Shown: positions 24,602 to 36,606 of the stretch, one piece after another
How positions within the stretch are numbered: position 1 is the first letter of the stretch
How the letters are laid out: each line of letters begins with the position of its first letter
Source: Strigamia acuminata
Lineage: Eukaryota > Arthropoda > Chilopoda > Geophilomorpha > Linotaeniidae
Reading direction: 5' to 3'
Length of the DNA stretch: 64,000 bases
Assembly: GCA_949358305.1 (NCBI GenBank)
Contig: OX442315.1
Span: 25,198,427 to 25,262,426 of the forward strand
Notes under the pieces: model-generated
What the model was told of the DNA's origin: nothing
Seen by the model: the letters and a program-made list of their open reading frames with translations, nothing else
Database searches by the model: none
Made by a program: the position numbers and the translations under genes

Positions 24602-25418
24602 ATGTCTTCTTCTGACGAAACTTTAAGTATAAATTTGAATGCGAATTGCCCGTTTAAAACAAAAACTACATTTACTTCTAGTCCGAGTAAGTGTTTTCTT
24701 CAAAAAAATGTGTTTACATTATAAAGAAAATAATCGTGATACTCGTTTTATTAAGCGTGGAATTGTGAAAAATCAAGTTCCGAAAGAGTGTCTAATTGTA
24801 TGTTCTTAGATGGTCCGAATAACCATTTTGAAGATTTCTTTAATTTACCGACTTTCGTAGATTTAGAACAGGACGTGAGTTCTAAAATCATAAAAGACAA
24901 AAAAAAATATCAAAAAAATATTTTTTTGATTTTGTTTCAGTTTGCTTTAAATTTAAGAAATCGCCATTGTAAATTAGAACAACAACTAGGCATTCTAGAA
25001 GGAAAAGTCATTCGTTTAATGGAGGATGTCAACGACCAACTCGGTTAATTTAATGATTTAAATTGTTCTAATTTTTGTATTTTTAATCAAATTTTTAGTT
25101 CCTCATCGATCGACTCCCAAACTGAACGACGGTGATGTTTTGTGTAAAGACAACCACAAGTAAAATTTAGTTTAAATATTTATTTAATGTACGGTAAATA
25201 TCGTAATAAATCTTCCAAGATTTCTCGTGCTTCTGATACATCGCTTACTGAATGAACTGCACACAACGAAACTTCAACACCAGCAAGCGATCGACAAGAT
25301 GAACATTCGATATGAAAAACTACTTCGAACGATCAAATGGTTGCAAAGTATGCCAAACGAGCCGCAGTATTTGGAAAGAATTGGCGCTGGTGATCAATGT
25401 ATGGATTTAATGCACTGA
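24602..25418 (+). CDS. Unrecognised small coiled-coil protein
   Basis: Five exons, 24602-24686, 24810-24874, 24941-25043, 25099-25159 and 25220-25418, join in phase to 170 residues. I do not recognise the family. The N-terminal part is polar and serine/threonine rich. Two helical stretches with heptad-like spacing follow: one around RHCKLEQQLGILEGKVIRL, the other around QQAIDKMNIRYEKLLRTIKW. The protein ends QCMDLMH. All introns are 54-123 bases with GT-AG ends, which argues for a real gene. It shares a 228-base upstream region with the AlbA_2 gene. Small coiled-coil proteins of this type often belong to cilium, centrosome or kinetochore assemblies, but nothing here proves that. Confidence 0.6.
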
Positions 25419-25757
25419 AAATTTGTATTTTTCCATTTCAAATAAAAAAAAAATTCTTTCTTCCATTTTGTATTCGATTTAATAAGATCCGCCGTCATCA
25501 CAACAACTACCGCAGTCAATCGGCCTCGCTTGCCTGGTCAAAACTTCTAATTGATCTGGGTCATCGCATAAATCAGCAGCGAGGGCATTCGAACTCGTCT
25601 ATTAAAAGAATCATTTTGCTCCAATAAAAAAAATGAGAACTTTTTTCGTTTAATCAAAGTAAATTTATTCATAAAACCGCGCCAGTTTACATTCGAATTT
25701 AGAAGACTTCTCGTAAGCCTTTTCATGGTCACTTAACCCCACAACCTATCTCACAAC
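25419..25757. other. Convergent 3' spacer
   Basis: The spacer holds the 3' untranslated regions of the coiled-coil gene (+) and TPPP (-). AATAAA-type signals occur near 25440 (plus) and, read on the minus strand, near 25660. Nothing else is seen. Confidence 0.5.
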
Positions 25758-26235
25758 CTATTTCTTTTCAATACCCTTCTCTCCTGGTTTGGTTGCTTCG
25801 GCAGTGTGCTAAAAATCCAACATTAGTTTCTAACCCCATCTAACAAATACTATACCAACCGTTGGGCTGGAAGTTGGTGGCCCAGAAGCCGTCAAAGTGT
25901 CTTGCAACTCCTTGGCAGATATTCCTTTTCCTTTCGTGATGGCCTCCAAAAATTCGACGAATTCTCGTTCTGTCAATGTTCCCTTCGCTCTGCGGGAAAA
26001 CGACAGTAACTCAGCAAAAATGGTTAAAATCCACAATTTTGACTTACTTGGCAACATGTTTAAAGGCGCTTGAAGTGTCGGTGTTAGTAAACTTCTTACC
26101 CATCATGTTGGCTTGTTTCAGCCACTTATCTACGTTGGCCAACGTGATTTCGTCGCCCTTGCTCTTGGGGTCTCCGTGCTTAGCAAATTGTTGAAAAACG
26201 TTGTCGAAAGCTGTTGGTCCACCGCCTGCTGCCAT
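25758..26235 (-). CDS. TPPP: Short-type TPPP/p25-alpha protein
   Basis: TPPP proteins bundle and stabilise microtubules. Three exons in transcript order, 26048-26235, 25860-25989 and 25758-25808, give 122 residues. The p25-alpha domain is clear: FAKHGDPKSKGDEITLANVD near the N-terminus, then a TDTSSAFKHV motif and TLTEREFVEFLEAI. The last exon encodes only HTAEATKPGEKGIEKK. The Rossmann-like C-terminal half found in vertebrate TPPPs (RLTDTSKYTGSHKERF) is missing, so the protein is the short form rather than the roughly 175-residue long form. No extra exon carrying that half was found nearby. It is divergent from UBA2 with 592 bases between. Confidence 0.88.
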
Positions 26236-26827
26236 TTCTGTTGTTTGAAATTAATCTGAAAATACATTTTTTTTTTCAATTCCATTTTCAATTTTTTTTT
26301 TTACAAATAAAAATATATTATATAAATTTCGTACAAGTTGTTAATTAATTAAATAAAACGGAGAAAATCCTCAAGAGCAAGGGCAAGGATGAAAGATGAA
26401 AAGTGTATGTTTTTGTTCGGTATTTTTTTTAGCTGTAAAATTTAGACGTTCATTAGCGACGGTATTTCAGGCGTATGTGCGAACAAACTCAAATTTCGAA
26501 TGTCATACTTCACTTCTGTTTGATTTCGCGTGCTTACGAGACACGGGCATCATTACCAACAATGGTGCGTGAGATGCTGTCGCCATGGTTACTCACGGAA
26601 TCGCCTTTTAGAGAAATAAAATAAACCTCACCTTTTAGTGTTTACACCCGCTCTCATGTCCGGTTGTTGACGCGCGGTGTTTCTGTAATTTTTCGTAAAC
26701 GTAATTAGATTTTTTCAATATCTTCCTTTCCAATTTCCTTCTACATTTATGAACTAGTTTATTCCAAAACGCGGTGAAATATTTTCAACTTTCTTATTTT
26801 TATTCTTCAGGTTTCACTCGGTTGGCC
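26236..26827. promoter_or_regulatory. Shared upstream region of TPPP and UBA2
   Basis: 592 bases between divergent start codons. An intron acceptor at about 26808-26810 (tattcttcag) lies just before the UBA2 start, so UBA2 may have an untranslated first exon here. No other motif recognised. Confidence 0.4.
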
Positions 26828-29528
26828 ATGGCAGCGAATTTGAATGGAGTTTTGACCAACTCGATTCAAACAAATATAAAATCCAGCAGAGTACTTGTCG
26901 TAGGGGCTGGCGGAATTGGATGCGAGCTTTTAAAAACTCTTATCCTGACAGGATTTCGCGATATCGAAATAGTAAAATTGATTTAAAATGTAACATTTGC
27001 GGGAGTAAATATTTACAATCGTTTGGCTTTGTAGATTGATTTGGACACAATAGACGTCAGTAATTTAAATCGTCAGTTTCTTTTCCGAAAAGAGCACATT
27101 GGCTTGTCTAAAGCTAAGGTGAATAAAATATAAATTAAAAGTAATTGGCTAACTAAATTAAGTCTTCCACATTTTTGACAGGTTGCGAAGGAAATAGCCG
27201 GGCGTTTAAACGAAAATGCAAATATAAGAGCATACCACGACAGCATTACGAACTCAGATTATGGAGTTCCTTTCTATAAACAGTTTACATTGGTTATGAA
27301 TGCATTAGACAACAAAGGTACGACGTTATATTGGTTTGAAAAAATATTTTTTATCAATTAAATTTGTTTTTAGCTGCAAGAAATCATGTGAATCGTATGT
27401 GTTTGGCTGCTGACGTGCCTTTAATTGAAAGTGGCACAGCGGGTTATTTGGGACAAGTTTCTGTTATAAAAAAGGCAAGTATCTGAAGGTAATATGGAAA
27501 TATTAAATGTAAGTTGTTTGCATTGTTGTGTAGGGCATTACAGAATGCTACGAATGTGTTCCAAAGGCGCGCGAAAAGACATATCCAGGTTGCACAATTC
27601 GAAATACACCTTCAGAGCCGATACATTGCATCGTTTGGGCTAAGCATTTATTTAAGTAAGTTGTCGTAAAATAATATATTTTTTGTATGTAAATTACTGA
27701 ATGGAATTTTAGTCAGTTGTTTGGTGAGGAAGATGCCGATGAAGATGTTTCTCCAGACGCAGCTGACCCAAATGCTGGTAAATCGGATATGATTTAACGG
27801 AGAATTTTAAATGAAAATGATTGGTTTTCACTTTCAGGTATTGTAGAAAATCACAGGGAAATTACTGGTAATATCGAGCGAATATCAACCCGGATGTGGG
27901 CTGTATCCACTAATTACAATGCGAGAGAGTTGTTCAAAAAAGCAAGTCGATGGAATTAGTTTTGAGAGAAAAAAAAAAGTTTATAATTTAAATAATTTTT
28001 TTTTGGTTTAGTTATTTCACGATGACATTCACTACCTTTTGCGTATGGATAAACTGTGGAAAAGTCGAAGTCCTCCAGTTCCTCTTAATTGGAACAATCT
28101 TCCAGACGCTGGTAATTGCAAGGAAGTTTGATTTTTAAAATACAATTTTAAAATACAAGATATTTACTTATTTATTTTACAGTGGCGTGTTCGAGTAAAA
28201 TGGAGACTGATAACGAGATGAGAGATCAGCGACTTTGGAGTATCAAAGAATGCGCGGAAGTTTTTGAAAAAGCCGTTAAGGATTTGAAAGAAAGCATTGA
28301 AAATTTGAAAGATGGCAAATTTCTTGTTTGGGATAAGGATAACGACGTGATAATGGATTTTGTTGTAGCATGTGCTAATATTCGTGCTCATGTTTTTGGA
28401 ATTGCACAGAACTCTCGATTCAACATCAAATGTAAATAATGATTGTGTGCCAGAGCAAAAATCGTATTAGTCTTTTGACTTATTTCTTCTATTTTTTTTT
28501 TAGCAATGGCTGGAAATATAATTCCGGCAATCGCTACCACGAATGCCATCGTTGCAGGCTTAATAGTCATTGAAGCGATGAAGGTTGTCGAAGGAAAATT
28601 AAAAGACTGCAGAATGGTAAATTGCAACTAGGTTAAAAGAACTGACAAGTAATTAACATTTTTTTCTAAAGATTTTCTTAAATAAACGTCCACACTTGAA
28701 AAAGAAATTCATTTTGGCAACTAATGAACTTTTTACACCGAATCCCAATTGCACGGTGTGTTCGTCGAAACCCGAAGTTACTGTTAAATTGAATACTTCT
28801 TCATTTACCGTTAAAATGTTGGAAGAAAAGGTTCGAAATCTTTTATTTCCTCTTTAAAAAACGTTTACCGGTATTAAAATTTCTTTTAAATTTCAGATTG
28901 TGAAAGGTCAACTCAATATGGTTTCTCCCGACATCGAGATCGATGACGGCAAAGGCAAATCATTTTCTAATAGCAATTAATGTTTAAATTTTAAAATTTT
29001 AATTATTATTTCAGGAACAATTCTGATTTCAAGCGAGGAAGGTGAAACGACGGTTAACAATGACAAATTTTTATCCGACTTCAGCATCAAAGATGGATCG
29101 CGATTAAAATGTGATGATTTTGTTCAAAATTATCAGCTTGTGTTAAACATCTTGCACAGGTAAACGAACATTGCAATATTTGTCAATTTAAAGCTTAAAA
29201 AATGTCATCTAGCGAGCGATTGGAGGAGGACAAAGAATTTGAAGTGATCAGTAGGACGGAAGACGCACAACCGAAACCAGAATGCAGCCAAAGCAAGAAA
29301 ATCACCAACGGCACAGAAGCGACAGTACAGGAAACGATAGGTTGAAAACTCTAAATATATTTTTGTAAAACAATGCAATTATTCATGCATTATTTATTTG
29401 TAGATGACGAAGATGATTTGATGGTAGTACAAAACTTCCAAACTGATGATTCGGGACAAAAACGAGAATGGGGAGGAGATTGTGATTTAAATGAACCGTC
29501 GGCAAAACGAATGAAAATGGTCAAGTGA
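26828..29528 (+). CDS. UBA2: SUMO-activating enzyme subunit 2
   Basis: UBA2 with SAE1 forms the E1 enzyme that adenylates SUMO and carries it as a thioester to UBC9. Fifteen exons: 26828-26971, 27035-27118, 27182-27317, 27374-27474, 27534-27655, 27713-27777, 27838-27941, 28012-28111, 28183-28431, 28504-28616, 28672-28830, 28897-28954, 29015-29159, 29213-29340, 29404-29528. They give 610 residues (human 640). The ATP-binding loop is [11 protein letters not shown] near residue 24. The catalytic cysteine is C175 in [15 protein letters not shown]. Zinc cysteines appear in ECYEC (160-163) and CTVCSSKP. The ubiquitin-like domain is around [20 protein letters not shown], and a basic tail (AKRMKMVK) looks like the nuclear signal. 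Three introns begin with GC, not GT (27475, 27942, 28955), forced by reading frame. Confidence 0.96.
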
Positions 29529-29735
29529 TAATCGATTTTCGGGCGTTTGTTTCTACATGTCAAATTTTCATGATGAATGTATGTTTTTTTATAAAGGGCG
29601 GGATAAACAATGTTTTTGCATCTCATTTGTTCATTATTGTTCCGATAGCAGGTTTTTTCATGTAAACATTTAATAATAAATAGTTCATTCATTATTTTTG
29701 GAATAAATCTGAACGATTTACATCATCAAAATGCG

Positions 29736-32700
29736 TTACATCGCTTTAAGAAAATGTCTCTTCAAGAAAAATGTCTGAGCCTTCGTCTCCAAAACCGACA
29801 ATTCTTGAACAGTAGGTGCCATTTGAGCCACATGGTTTATGTAACCGCTCCCTATAAAAAATAACTGTTAAAGTGAATTTAATTCGGAAAGTTTGAACTA
29901 CTAAACCAGTATTAAGTTTTTTCTGTCCATAAACGACCTTTCCGTCAAATTCGTCTTTCGGAACTTTCAAGTCCGGGTCAACCTGTTGAATCGTGATGTT
30001 TAAATGATCTTCAATGTCCGAAAGATACTGCCAAAAAAATTTCAAAAGAAAATTTCAAATTTGATCATTTAATTACTTCATTTCCTAAAACTTACTTGCA
30101 TCTCATTGTACCAAATGCAACACCCTCCACGGTCGGTTAAATTAGTGTTCCAGCAATTTTTTCCTTTACTTGGGCAGCCGTGATACCAAACCTGAGATTT
30201 GTTCTCAAAATTTAACACATTTAAATCAAATTACAAGCAATTTACCTTTTCCGGTACAGCTGAAACTAGCGAAATTGCCAGACCCATTCTACAAAATCGA
30301 TAATTGATTACTAAATATTAAATTTGATATCAAAATCACCTTTCAGCACGACCAACACGACCGATTCGATGCACATAATTCGATTTTTCATCAGGCAACG
30401 TCACATTGATTACTAAATAATATTCCCGTGAGTTTCACTTTGACGATTAATAAATAAACTTAATAAACATTCATTGTACCATAAGGCATTCCTGTGATGT
30501 CTATGCCTCTCGCTGCAACATCCGTACAAATAAGAAACTTTACTTGTCCCCTCTGTAAAAATTAATAAAATCGGAAGTAAATTAAGACCAAACTTGCGAT
30601 AAAATTTAATTTAAAACCTTAAATTTTTCTAAATTTTCTTTTCTTTCTGGCGGTTTGCGATCACTGTGTAAACACACGCAAGAATAAGGGCTGTTTTTGT
30701 TATGAGGCCCTAAAAACAATTTATGGTTCAAGAAATGACAAAAAATCGATAAAGCTCACTTCTTACCTCCTCCAAGTTGATTGAAATAACGTTCTAGGTT
30801 ATCACAATCGAGTTTAGTACGGCAAAAGACTAAACACCGATCCATTTTGTGTTCATCGATCGCTCTTAAGATGTATTGACCTTTCAGCAGCTTTACAGCT
30901 TCCGAAAATGTTTCTGCGTTGTTGTTTCCTGGTCTGGGATTATCTTGCGCATGAACACCATCAGTCTGAAATAAACATTTAAAAATAAACAATAAAATAT
31001 CCAAAAAAAAAAAAAGTAAAAAAATTATGTGATTCAAACCTGAACGTGCTTTTTCATTGAATGCCATTCTGTATCTTTTCGCGGATCAATAATTACAACC
31101 TTATGATATAAAAAATCAAACGTTAATAGTTATTCAGAAATATAAATTTTTAAAATTTTCTGTTATACCACATGATGTACTGTTTCTGGTACTGCGTCTT
31201 CTCCTTTCAGATCAACCCAAGTTGGAAAATGCATTATACTTTCCTTAATATTTATAAATTTATGAATTTTAATTTTTAAATTTAAAAAATAAATGCTCTA
31301 ACTTACTGCTAGTTTCTTTACTTCAAACGAATGAAGCGTGGCTGAACAAACAATCATCTAAATTTTAAAAATAATAAAAAATTTCAATTTTTTTCTCGCC
31401 ATTCTGTATATTTTCATTACTTGTAGACGTTTGCCATCAGATGTAATTTTGGGTATTTGACCATGTACTCTATTTATCAAATCCTTGTACCCTTGTTGCA
31501 ACAGTCCATCCTAGTAACATAAATTATATTTAACATAAATAATTTTTAAATTTTTATTCCAACTTACAGCTTCATCCAAAACAAAAAATCGGATCTAAAA
31601 TGAGAAAAAAATATTATAAACTAAAATTATACGAAAATAGAAGCAAACTTACTTGAGTTAATGAAAGCTGACCTGTGGAAATCAAATCTTCTAATCGACC
31701 GGGTGTCCCCACCACAATATCCACCTAACAAACAACAAAAATAGTAATCCATCACAATATGCACTTTTAAATTTTAATTCAAAATACAAACCCCTTCTTT
31801 CAGCTGCGATATCTGATCCTTAGCCGCCACTCCACCTATTATCAACAATTGTCTGAAAATAAAACATATATGAATTTTAAAAAAATCATTAAATTAATAA
31901 AAAAGTAAAGTTTCTAACGTACCTAATGCTAGGATTAGACATACATTGTTTAAACATTTCAATTTGTTTATACGTCTGTTCTGCTAATTCTCTGGATGGT
32001 TCTATAATTATTGCTTGAGGAGCATTTTGCTGCGTGTTTGAGGAACCACTGGTTGAAGCTTCACTACTTGCATTATTTGATATTGTCAATTCTTTCGGGG
32101 CCTTTGAAAACGCAGTATAACCGTCCTATTTCAAAATAAAGGACATTTGTCGAGTTTTAATTAATGTACGGTATTTTAAGTATAAGATATACCTCCGGTT
32201 TATATTTAAAGTCAGTGTCACCAAAATTAAACTTCATTTCTGCGTTCTAATTTAAAAACAAAACAAATAAATTTAGAAACAAAAAAATTAAGAAAAATAA
32301 AAGAAACCTTACTTTGAGAACAACAGCTGCAAAAAAGCCAGCCTGAATGAGATTCTTTGGAATAATAAAAGCATTACCAAGATCTTTGCCATTCTTGGAG
32401 AATTTGATTTTTCCTTCGTCCAAATTCAGGTAACAACCAATCACATCTAACATCCCAAAAGACTGCAAACAAACAAGATATTTAAAAACAACATTTAAGA
32501 GGAGGTCAAGCAAATTTACCTCTCCATAATCATCAAACTGTTTATTATTTGATTTTTTTCCAGTCCCACCAAAACCAAATCCAAACTTATCAGTACCTAC
32601 AAACATCAAAACAGATCTAAATCACGTTTAAAGAACAAAATCGAATCTATACCAAGATCTAATTTAGCCATTTGCGTGGACCAGCCAACTCGACATAGTC

Positions 32701-33446
32701 CTTCATCCGTGACAGTTGCTTCGTAGAAATATTTTCCTGTGATATAAAATTAAAAATCTGTAAGTTTTAAATGATTCTAGCTTTGTATCTGTAATTACCT
32801 TTAGAAACAACTCCTTTGGTAGACCTACAGCCATGCCATTCTTTGTGTTCTCTACTTTGACACAATAAACCGTCTGGACTAACGGCCATAGCAAACCCAC
32901 GGTCAAACACACTCAATGTCCATTTGATAACAGCTAAATTTTGAATAAAAGATTATAAAATGAAAGAGATCGTTTTTCTGATCCCATCCAACCTGCTTTA
33001 GATGCCGATTTCTTTCCTTTTCCTTCTTGAATGTCTTTAATCGTTTCCCACACAATTTGGATAATGGGTAAACAAAAAGCGCCCGTCTTTCCACTCCCAG
33101 TTTCGGCTGCCTAATTTTGTTTGGTAGAAATTATTCGATTTTACAGCCAATTTTTTAGGACTGATATTTAGTGCTCACCATTAATACGTCACCGCCACCC
33201 AGAATTAGCGGTATGGCCTCTGCTTGAACATCAGTTGGGAGCCTGGAAAATTTATTACGATTTTGTATTAATTTAATGCTAGTGTTTATTTTTGGAAATT
33301 TGTGTTCATTCTTACGTCCATCCCATTTCGTCTACAGATTTTCCGATTTCGGGCAGAACGCCCATTTCTAAAAAAGCAATAGTTGTTTTAAATGATGTCA
33401 ATCTTTTAAGTTTGATCTTAAATGTATCACCTTCAAATGCACTCAT
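29736..33446 (-). CDS. DDX1: ATP-dependent RNA helicase DDX1
   Basis: DDX1 is a DEAD-box helicase with a SPRY domain inserted in its core; it acts in tRNA ligation, RNA granules and DNA-break repair. Twenty-five exons were traced, from 33431-33446 (16 bases, encoding MSAFE) to 29736-29851, totalling 733 residues (human 740). Motifs: Walker [10 protein letters not shown] at 45-53; SPRY region from about 85 to 250 with GLCRVGWST and [36 protein letters not shown] at 369-372, split over a 27-base exon at 31568-31594; SAT at 406-408; [12 protein letters not shown]. The C-terminal DDX1 region contains [15 protein letters not shown] and APTVQEL. All introns read GT-AG, mostly 45-80 bases. It is convergent with UBA2 (207 bases). 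Confidence 0.97.
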
Positions 33447-33470
33447 TAAACCGTTTGAATATATTCGTAA

Positions 33471-33811
33471 ATGTCACATATACAGAATATTGATGTCGGC
33501 AAATTCTTTGAGGTAACGTTAAAAGGAGAAATACACGGATGTGCTTTCGCGGATGTTCCGGTGATATCGAAAGGATTAAGGTAAAGTTTCTTTTTTATTC
33601 AAATAACGGTATGTTTAAATTATGTTAAATTAGATGAAGATTAGATGTTAAAATTTGTTGTTCGGATTTTGGTGGGATCTCCACCGAGACGTCTGGACTC
33701 ATTAAAAAGCAACATTCTCTCCCTTTTGCAAGTTGGTTTTCAAAATTTCTAATGGCTTGTTTGAAAGTCAATGGACAATGGAGCATAGAACTAACCACCT
33801 TAAAACATTGA
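33471..33811 (+). CDS. Doubtful two-exon ORF upstream of DDX1
   Basis: An ATG at 33471 opens a frame that reaches a good GTAAAG donor after 33580 and can join, with an acceptor before 33640, to a frame ending at 33811, giving 93 residues. The first exon reads FFEVTLKGEIHGCAF, faintly like the start of a B9-type C2 domain, but the rest does not follow the family. The start codon would lie only 24 bases from the divergent DDX1 start. It may be a short real gene, the wreck of one, or chance. Confidence 0.2.
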
Positions 33812-34523
33812 AATTTTTTGGTACTTTGTGAAAAATCTACAGATGGTCTTCACCGTGGAAATGTTTGGGCAGATTGCCTTCGGTCAGTTGTATGAAGTTT
33901 TGCAAAAAATCAATTTACGTGTTAGTCAGGAAAGATTTTGATAATTTTTAGTTGTTATTTTTTTTACTTTACTGTCTGATTCAAAAATGTCCGGTTATGA
34001 ACCGTAAACATATGTAATTCTCCGCTTTTTGCGATATGTAGGATAAATTTTATGAGGATCCAACCTTGCAATCACACTGCACCTGAGAAAACCACAGAGA
34101 CCAGTTGAGGAGGATGGCAGATTTTATTATCATAGGAACAGTACCTACTGTGTTAAAATGGAAAACTGTACAAGTAAACTGTCCGAGAAAACAATTCTAA
34201 TGTCGATGCGAGAAACACTAAATTGTCACGGGATTTCAAGCTGCAATCGTTTTCCAAGTGTATTTTCTAATTGTTTTATTTTCAGATAAACTTTTGAGCA
34301 CTTTTGCTGTTTTTTGAAAGAAAAAGAATAATTAAAATTTTGTAACAAATATTAAAAAAAATAAAAATACGTTACCGGTATTGGGTCGAAGTTTCTAATA
34401 GTTTATGGGAGGTAATGTAATGTACGGATGCTGCACTATTTCATTTTAATTGTACTAAGTTACGTTACGTGTGAAATGTGAGATACGTGTTGAAATTATT
34501 ACGTACATGAAACGTTCAGCATG
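33812..34523. other. Spacer before the LRR gene
   Basis: No supported exon. At 34331-34373 lies a stretch (TTTGTAACAAATATT followed by an A-rich run and AATACGTT) that recurs at 42967-43009 behind the LRR gene, suggesting a leftover of a duplicated gene tail or a small dispersed repeat. Confidence 0.4.
34331..34373 (+). repeat. Copy of the sequence found behind the LRR gene
   Basis: Matches 42967-43009 with a few changes and a small length difference (shared words TTTGTAACAAATATT and AAAAATAAAAATACGTT). The pair brackets the interrupted LRR gene in direct orientation. The word TTACCGGTAT also occurs near both copies. Confidence 0.55.
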
Positions 34524-34531
34524 TATAAAAG
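34524..34531 (+). promoter_or_regulatory. Possible TATA box of the LRR gene
   Basis: TATAAAAG lies about 40 bases before the ATG at 34563. If used, transcription would begin near 34550, which makes an earlier in-frame ATG at 34521 impossible as a start and supports 34563 or 34578. Confidence 0.35.
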
Positions 34532-35015
34532 AGTTGGCGTAAACATTTTTTATTCATTCTTTATGACTGATCTCACTATGCCTCTCCGGAAATCAGCAAC
34601 AAGTTTGGAAACATTGTGTTTTCAAACAGTATCTACACATTACGATACAATTCATCCTTGTTTACCGAGTCTTCCAAACATTCTCATTGCAGATATCTTG
34701 ACTTTTCTCCAAAAGGAAAGCTATTCTAATGATCTGATTCTGAATCGGAACCGGCTGCATTCTAATATTTTTATTCATTCTGGCACAAAAGAACTAGTCA
34801 TGTATTTGTACATGTTTGATCTGCCTCAAGCTAAACTTTTCGATAATCTAGCCCAAAAATCTTACAAGATTAATCGCACCACGTTTTCCAACGTTTATCA
34901 ACTCCGAAAAAGTTCCATCCGAATGCGTAATTAAGATGGTGAAACAGTTACCGCAAATACGACATCTCAGTTTCCAGGGACAACAATATTGCACAGATGA
35001 AGTTGTAACTGCAGT

Positions 35016-35024
35016 CGCTACACA
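35016..35024 (+). repeat. Target-site duplication, left copy
   Basis: CGCTACACA directly before the left end of the large element; the identical nine bases stand at 41956-41964 directly after its right end. Confidence 0.85.
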
Positions 35025-35036
35025 GGCAGGGTAGAA

Positions 35037-35280
35037 TATTTTCGACTCGGATTCCTTTCGACCGCGTTTTTTTTCGACCGGATTTTTTGCGACCGGATTT
35101 TTCTCGACCGGATTGTTTGCGACCAGGATTGTTTCCGATCAGGATTGTTTGCGACCAGGATTCTTTTCGACCGGTTGGATTGCGACCTGGAATTTTATCG
35201 ACTAGGATTCTTTGCGACCAGGATTTATCTCGACCGGGATTCACTTCGACCAGGATTCCTTTCGACTTGGTCGAAATTTA
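35037..35280 (+). repeat. Left terminal array of the large element
   Basis: About fourteen copies of a 15-17-base unit close to TCGACCAGGATTCTTT, with drift mainly in the run of T and in the base after CGACC. The same word in reverse complement forms the right end of the element. Confidence 0.88.
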
Positions 35281-35529
35281 GGTAGTTTACTTTTATAAAT
35301 GGACTTGTAACGTGTCAAATTTATTCATTTTTATATTTTCTTTCATCGGTACATATTTGAACCAAAATTTTGTTTTTAGTTTATGGCGAACGAATCTAAG
35401 GTTTGTGGAGAAGGGCTATTTCGGTAATGGCTCGTGATGTATAGCAGCACATAACTGCTCCATTTGGGTAATTTTATCCTTACTTGTTAAATTATTATTG
35501 AAATTTATGTTTACATTTTTTCTTTGTAG
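35281..35529. other. Element interior left of the captured gene pieces
   Basis: Mostly AT-rich. A possible exon follows an acceptor near 35379 with a frame reading FVEKGYFGNG before a stop; it may be an earlier exon of the adjacent TFIIIC2-like fragment but is too short to assign. Confidence 0.3.
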
Positions 35530-36356
35530 CAAGTGTCCGTTAATGATTGGCTAAATTGTACGGCTACTTGCGATTCGAATGGTGAAGTAGTGGGCACAGT
35601 TTTGACCCAACTTCTGCACGGCGTTGGTAATTAGAAAAGGATATCGAGAAAACGATTCGTAAGGAATATATTTCTAGTTAATATTGATTGAAATTAAAAT
35701 GTATATTTTTTTTAATTGCAGCCAATTTATAGAACAAATGTTTGCAATCTAAAGACGCTAGAGTCCGATCTGGGTGACAAAATAGAGACAAATTCGTCGA
35801 AAAATTCAGCAGATAATTCAGCTCAAGATGTTCGAAGTGATCAATCGACGGCCGATTCTTGCGATCCAGCCAAACGAACGCCAGAGAAGACATCTGAGTC
35901 TTATAAAGAGACGCGGTCACGGATTACGGAATAGTTTTTATGGATAACGTACCGGTAAAAATCTAGAGACTCGTTTTATTGAATTGGTGGAAGTAAATGA
36001 ATATTTTATGGTACTTTAGTTTATTTACTTCTGTTACCTCTCGAGTATTCTATTACTCCTTAGCGATTTCATGCATTTTAATTGTATTTTTTATTAGATA
36101 TCAAATAATTTAATACCCCAGGACGAAATTACGCGATTAACTCACGCAAATACAATGACCTCATCTGATCTTCGTTCGTTTGAAATTGCATCCATTAATA
36201 AAGTGAGTGGAGATTAAAAATTAATATTATTTTAATCTAATTTTAATCTAATTTTAATCCTAATTTCAGGTGGCTTGGAGTCCAAACTTCGGATCGCATT
36301 TATTAGTGGCTTCGGGTGAAAATTCAGGATTAATTAGGATCCATCGAATTCATTGA
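35530..36356 (+). pseudogene. Captured WD-repeat gene fragment, TFIIIC subunit 2-like
   Basis: At least four exons of the 3' part of one gene, with introns: from 35530 (VSVNDWLNCTATCDSNGE), from 35716 (CNLKTLESDLG onward), from about 36098 (NNLIPQDEITRL) and from 36271 (VAWSPNFGSHLLVASGENSG), ending with a stop at 36354-36356. The last exon is a WD40 strand pair. Order and style recall the C-terminal half of GTF3C2 (TFIIIC beta, tRNA-gene transcription), but this identity is from memory and not firm. In the second exon the frame runs into a stop at about 35934, while the continuation DYGIVFMDNVP lies in another frame, so a one-base loss has broken it. The 5' part of the gene is absent. Confidence 0.5.
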
Positions 36357-36606
36357 TTGCAGCAGACAAAAGTAGAAAAACTACGGGTTAAATTGCAGAC
36401 GATGTTGTAAATAAAGTGAAATAATTAAAGAAAATGTCTAATTAGCATGATTTTTAATGAAATTTCTTTGAAGGTTTAGAGTTTAACTTCGGATGTTGAT
36501 AATTTTGAAACTCGTCAATCGAATTGCAATGTCATCATTTTTATTAATAAATAAAAAATTCCAAAAAAAATTACTTTGACCAAATATTTTTATTTATTCA
36601 CACGAA

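Noticed and set aside
35087-35281. Frame rich in RPG and DQD words
   Set aside because: Translation of the left terminal array; no independent gene evidence.
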